From Roseibium alexandrii DFL-11 (lineage in GTDB: Bacteria > Pseudomonadota > Alphaproteobacteria > Rhizobiales > Stappiaceae): a stretch of DNA of 64,000 nt. Shown here piece by piece: positions 61,043 to 64,000 of this stretch. The notes beneath the pieces were generated by a model. That model ran no database searches. It was not told the origin of the DNA and worked only from the letters and a program-made list of their open reading frames with translations. The stretch spans positions 1,937,228 to 2,001,227 of the forward strand of contig NZ_CM011002.1 of NCBI RefSeq assembly GCF_000158095.2, written 5' to 3'. The position numbers and the translations under genes were made by a program. How positions within the stretch are numbered: position 1 is the stretch's first letter; each line of letters starts with the position of its first letter.

Positions 61043-61817
61043 AATTCAACTTCTTGAAGCGGACGTTCTGGATGTTGAGCGGCCCAACGGGCGTCATCAG
61101 GCTGGCTCTGTAGAGCAGAAGATACGGTTTGCCCGGCACCTCGGCCAAGTGGATCTCCATCGAGGTATTGGCTTCCAATTGCTGGATGGTCCTGCGGTTC
61201 GGCCTATGACCGGCTATCGCCTTGTAGCGCGCAGAGCACGTGAGGACGCCGCCGGAGTAGCCCTTCCGGCCACCGCGTTTTTGATACTTTGTCTTGTAAT
61301 CGAGCACGAGGTCGTAGCGGTCGCGGCCATCATAAATCGGGATGGTGCGCTTGCAGCTGTCCGGGTGCAGGCCCTTCGGAGCTGGAAACAAAACCGCGGT
61401 CAGAGGATCAATGACCCCGCGCTTGTGTGTCTCGGTCACCTTGATCCGTTCGTTCATCCGGTCTTGGGCCGGGTGGATCTTGGTTCCCGTGACAGCGCCA
61501 TTCGCCATCGAGAGTGAAACAGTGTTCGGTTTGCCATCTTCTTCCGCCTCCATTGAAAAAGAGGCGGGGCTCAGACCTTGCGGCGATACGGAGCCAGTCG
61601 CGAGCACATTGCCGGAGCCATCAGACACAAAATTGCCGAAGGCTGCCATCTTGCCTTGTCCGTGGATCTTGTAAGACTGGTCCTGAAGATCGATGGAAAG
61701 TGCCCCCTCCCCGATCTTCAACCCCGTCAGCGAGATGTCGTATTTCACATAAAGGCTGCTCGCCTCGACCGGCATGGCAACAAAGCAAAGTGCTGCGGCA
61801 AGTGATTTCAGGTGCAT
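61041..61817 (-). CDS. DUF3108 exported protein
   Basis: 258 residues with a signal peptide (about 1-20, ending VEASS) and the DUF3108 pattern: YDISLTGLKIGEGALSID, DPLTAVLFP, a DGRDRYDL strand, and CSARYKAIAGHRP. The fold is a beta-rich envelope domain of unknown function common in alphaproteobacteria. Monocistronic, ATG start. Confidence 0.82.
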   Translation of the reverse strand: MHLKSLAAALCFVAMPVEASSLYVKYDISLTGLKIGEGALSIDLQDQSYKIHGQGKMAAFGNFVSDGSGNVLATGSVSPQGLSPASFSMEAEEDGKPNTVSLSMANGAVTGTKIHPAQDRMNERIKVTETHKRGVIDPLTAVLFPAPKGLHPDSCKRTIPIYDGRDRYDLVLDYKTKYQKRGGRKGYSGGVLTCSARYKAIAGHRPNRRTIQQLEANTSMEIHLAEVPGKPYLLLYRASLMTPVGPLNIQNVRFKKLN

Positions 61818-61875
61818 CGGGCTCCCCTTCGTTCCGGCTCCTCATCATTTCTGAAAAGGAGACTGCCCGATGATT

Positions 61876-62020
61876 TAGGCGCCAGTACGGAGAGTTGGTT
61901 CATCTGACATTCATCTTACCAGCGCCTCCACACACCTGATCGTTCAAAGAACGTTGCACAACGTTCCAAAGATAAGCGGATTTGGAAAGGATGCTGTTGC
62001 ATTACCTCCGCTGGCGCCTA
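61876..62020. repeat. 10-bp inverted repeats flanking 125 bases upstream of yghU
   Basis: TAGGCGCCAG (61876-61885) and CTGGCGCCTA (62011-62020) are exact inverted copies, each built on GGCGCC; with a 2-base gap the match extends into CGGAG. Between them lies the palindrome GAACGTTG-CA-CAACGTTC (61949-61966). They may be paired operators or the ends of a small non-coding element; no clear target duplication is seen. Nothing else is apparent in the 292-base gap 61818-62109. Confidence 0.45.
61949..61966. promoter_or_regulatory. Perfect palindrome upstream of yghU, probable operator
   Basis: GAACGTTG (61949-61956) and CAACGTTC (61959-61966) with a 2-base centre, about 145 bases before the yghU ATG and 130 bases before the divergent DUF3108 gene. 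The form fits a dimeric regulator site; the protein is unknown. Confidence 0.5.
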
Positions 62021-62109
62021 TCTGATCGTAATAATGCGATGACTTGAGGTGTCACACCGTTTCATCGTGACGAGATCGACCAATATCCGGTTCTGGAGAC
62101 ATTGACCAA

Positions 62110-62985
62110 ATGAGCGATACGACCACTTACACCCCGCCGAAAGTCTGGACCTGGGAGCAGCCGAGCGGCGGCCAGTTCGCCAGCATCAACCGGCCGGTCT
62201 CCGGTTCCACGCATGAGAAGGAATTGCCAGTTGGCAAGCATCCTTTGCAGCTCTATTCGCTTGCCACTCCCAACGGCGTCAAGGTCACCTTGATGCTGGA
62301 GGAACTGCTCGCCCTTGGCCACAAGGGCGCGGAATATGATGCATGGCTTATCAAGATTGGCGACGGCGATCAGTTTGGAAGCGGATTTGTCGGCGCAAAC
62401 CCCAATTCCAAGATCCCGGCCCTGGTCGATCACAGCACACCTGCTAAAACCCGCGTCTTCGAATCTGCGTCGATCCTGATGTATCTCGCCGAGAAGTTTG
62501 GAGAATTCCTGCCGGCAGAAGGCCCTGAGCGGACAGAAACCCTCAACTGGCTGTTCTGGCAGATGGGCTCTGCGCCCTATCTCGGCGGCGGTTTCGGTCA
62601 CTTCTACGCCTATGCGCCGGAGAAATTCCAGTATCCGATCGACCGCTTCTCCATGGAAACGAAGCGGCAGTTGGACGTGCTGGACAAGGCGCTCGCCGAG
62701 CGGCCCTTCATTGCCGGTGACAATTACTCGATCGCCGATATGGCGATCTGGCCGTGGTACGGCGGCCTGGTTCTGGGGCGTCTTTACAGTGCAGCGGAAT
62801 TTCTTTCCGTCCATGAATACAAGAACCTCGTTGCCTGGGCTGAAAAGATCGACGCCCGTCCGGCAGCAATCCGCGGCCGCATGGTCAATCGGGTGTTTGG
62901 GGACGAAAGCGGTCAGCTCGCCGAGCGGCACGATGCCGCCGACATCGATGCGCAATTGGAGATTGCCAAGGCGGCTGCCGAATAA
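62110..62985 (+). CDS. yghU: Glutathione-dependent disulfide-bond oxidoreductase YghU
   Basis: 291 residues, a glutathione transferase of the Nu class (YghU). Such enzymes reduce disulfides and peroxides with two bound glutathiones. Seen: the long N-terminal lead before the thioredoxin-like domain (WTWEQPSGGQFASINRPVSG), LYSLATPNGVKVTLMLEEL, NPNSKIPALVDH, FESASILMYLAEKFG and PFIAGDNYSIADMAIWPWYG. ATG start with a GAGACATTGACCAA context. Monocistronic with its own terminator. Confidence 0.93.
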   Translation: MSDTTTYTPPKVWTWEQPSGGQFASINRPVSGSTHEKELPVGKHPLQLYSLATPNGVKVTLMLEELLALGHKGAEYDAWLIKIGDGDQFGSGFVGANPNSKIPALVDHSTPAKTRVFESASILMYLAEKFGEFLPAEGPERTETLNWLFWQMGSAPYLGGGFGHFYAYAPEKFQYPIDRFSMETKRQLDVLDKALAERPFIAGDNYSIADMAIWPWYGGLVLGRLYSAAEFLSVHEYKNLVAWAEKIDARPAAIRGRMVNRVFGDESGQLAERHDAADIDAQLEIAKAAAE

Positions 62986-63010
62986 ACGGCTTCAGAAGCT
63001 ATTTGCAAAA

Positions 63011-63039
63011 AGGCGGCTCAAACGAGCCGCCTATTTTTT
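63011..63039. terminator. Bidirectional terminator after yghU
   Basis: AGGCGGCTC (63011-63019) pairs with GAGCCGCCT (63024-63032) around AAAC, followed by ATTTTTT; on the other strand a T run also follows, so it also serves the convergent AraC-type gene. Confidence 0.88.
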
Positions 63040-63099
63040 CATCCGAATAAAACCAAACCGGGATCAACCAGCCGCAGCTCAATCAGATCACTAAAGAAG

Positions 63100-64000
63100 C
63101 TATCGCATCCTTTTGCGGCGCTGCGTCGGCGTTTCGCCATACTCAGCCTTGTAGGCGAGCGAAAACGATCCCGCGGAGCCAAAACCGCAGGAAAGAGCGA
63201 TCTCGATCTGTTGCAGATGGGTGTCCACGACGAACGCATGCGCCTTCTTCAGGCGGATTTTCTTATAGAGTTTCGACGGCGTTGTGTTGAAATAGACTGT
63301 AAACAACCGCTCCAGGTGGCGCGTTGACAGGCCGACCTCCTTGGCAACATCTGCGAGACGCAGCGGCTGTTCGATGTTGGCCTCCATGAGCCGCAGGGCA
63401 TTCTGCAGCCGCTTTTCGAAGTAACTGGAGCTGTAACTGCTGCCTTTGGGCTGTTCCGACGAGAACCCCCGGACGCGATCAAGCACAAGCAAGCTTGCAA
63501 TCTCAGCGCACTGCCGCCGATCCAATTGACCTTCCAGGACGCCGATCATCGCTTCGAGGGTATGACCGTGACCGGCGCAGGTCAGGACAGTGCCATGGGT
63601 TTCCACAAGACTGTCTGTCAGTTTCGGATAGGAGCCGACTTCCTGCAACAAAGACACGTCACGCCAGTGCGCGGTCGTAGGCGCATCGAGGTTATTGACC
63701 GACCTCACATATTGGCGGGATGCATCAGAAAGCAGGATGACGCGTCGTTGCAACTGTTGCATCGCCCTCAAGCGCGCCAGCCATGCCTCGGGTGGGTTGG
63801 TACGGCCGCCGATGACGACCAGGCAATCGCACAAATACTGGCCGCTAATGGCCGGAGCGGCACGGACGATCAAGTCTGAGCTGCTGGTCACCAATCCCGG
63901 TTCATCAGAGATGATTTTCCAGGAATAGACGTCATTGTTGAGCATATCGTTTGCTGTGCGCAGTACTGTCGTAACCGCAGAAAGTTCCAGGTCCGAAAAC
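63100..64000 (-). CDS. GlxA-family AraC-type regulator, N-terminus cut by the window
   Basis: The frame is open to the window end, so the gene starts beyond it; about 300 residues are seen. N-terminal DJ-1/PfpI-like domain (DLELSAVTTVLRTANDM upstream of the first visible ATG, CDCLVVIGGRTNPPEAW, LTDSLVETHGTVLTCAGHG) and C-terminal AraC helix-turn-helix pair (RLADVAKEVGLSTRHLERLF, IALSCGFGSAGSFSLAYKAE, YGETPTQRRKRMR at the end). Members such as CdhR, GbdR and ArgR control carnitine, betaine and amino-acid use. Target unknown. An ATG at 63945 is internal, as the family block continues upstream of it. Confidence 0.92.
   Translation of the reverse strand, partial: FSDLELSAVTTVLRTANDMLNNDVYSWKIISDEPGLVTSSSDLIVRAAPAISGQYLCDCLVVIGGRTNPPEAWLARLRAMQQLQRRVILLSDASRQYVRSVNNLDAPTTAHWRDVSLLQEVGSYPKLTDSLVETHGTVLTCAGHGHTLEAMIGVLEGQLDRRQCAEIASLLVLDRVRGFSSEQPKGSSYSSSYFEKRLQNALRLMEANIEQPLRLADVAKEVGLSTRHLERLFTVYFNTTPSKLYKKIRLKKAHAFVVDTHLQQIEIALSCGFGSAGSFSLAYKAEYGETPTQRRKRMR

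Noticed and set aside
1..64000. tRNA, rRNA or CRISPR features
   Set aside because: I looked for cloverleaf-type ends, T-loop patterns and regularly spaced direct repeats while reading and found none; a covariance-model search was not possible here.

Overview
The window reads as a chromosomal segment of a marine alphaproteobacterium. The GC-rich codon use, two TRAP transporter loci, frequent GTG/TTG starts and the gene families present fit Hyphomicrobiales such as the Roseibium/Labrenzia/Stappia group; this placement is inferred from gene content, not from a marker phylogeny. It holds 54 protein-coding genes, two of them cut by the window edges, and no tRNA, rRNA or CRISPR array that I can see.

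Layout. 1-5160: end of a DctM permease, its DctP binding protein, an ORF6N-domain protein, a Sel1-repeat protein, a di-haem peroxidase with an unclear start, and a YeiH-type exporter. 5161-8701: paired palindromes, metG, an outer-membrane barrel and a LysE exporter. 8851-16856: a coiled-coil protein, a ParA/MinD-like ATPase, a Ser/Thr kinase, a sigma-54 activator, ClpV and Hcp. 17374-29506 (+ strand): a spike and accessory operon: DUF2169-pentapeptide protein, second pentapeptide protein, PAAR-like DUF4150 protein, VgrG, a spike-like protein, DUF3540 protein, TPR/glycosyltransferase-like protein, a 116-residue orphan and a 588-residue protein that aligns end to end with TssB followed by TssC. 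29519-47848 (- strand): the main type VI secretion (T6SS) operon, tssA-tssB-tssC-tssE-tssF-tssG-tagH-tssJ-tssK-tssL-tssM-tagF-pppA-ppkA. 48068-55676: partner-switching signalling genes (three GHKL-type proteins, three STAS-type proteins with one fused to a methyltransferase, two SpoIIE-type phosphatases) and a lipoprotein. 55858-60992: RpiR regulator, TAXI-TRAP binding protein, fused TRAP permease and UspA protein. 61041-64000: DUF3108 protein, YghU-like glutathione transferase and the C-terminal part of a GlxA-type AraC regulator.

How the parts may work together. All thirteen core T6SS genes (tssA-tssM, counting hcp, clpV and vgrG) lie in 30 kb, with the threonine-phosphorylation set PpkA/PppA/TagH/TagF. 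Upstream of hcp is a textbook sigma-54 promoter with two tandem TGTGCA-N6-TGCRCA palindromes 31 bp apart at enhancer distance; the GAF-AAA-Fis activator encoded next to clpV is the obvious candidate to bind them. The most unusual part is the + strand operon: it carries three spike-type proteins (VgrG, an in-frame follower, DUF3540) and a fused TssB-TssC homologue in addition to the separate tssB and tssC of the main operon. The partner-switching genes contain one kinase/STAS pair with intact key residues and one pair where both partners have lost them.
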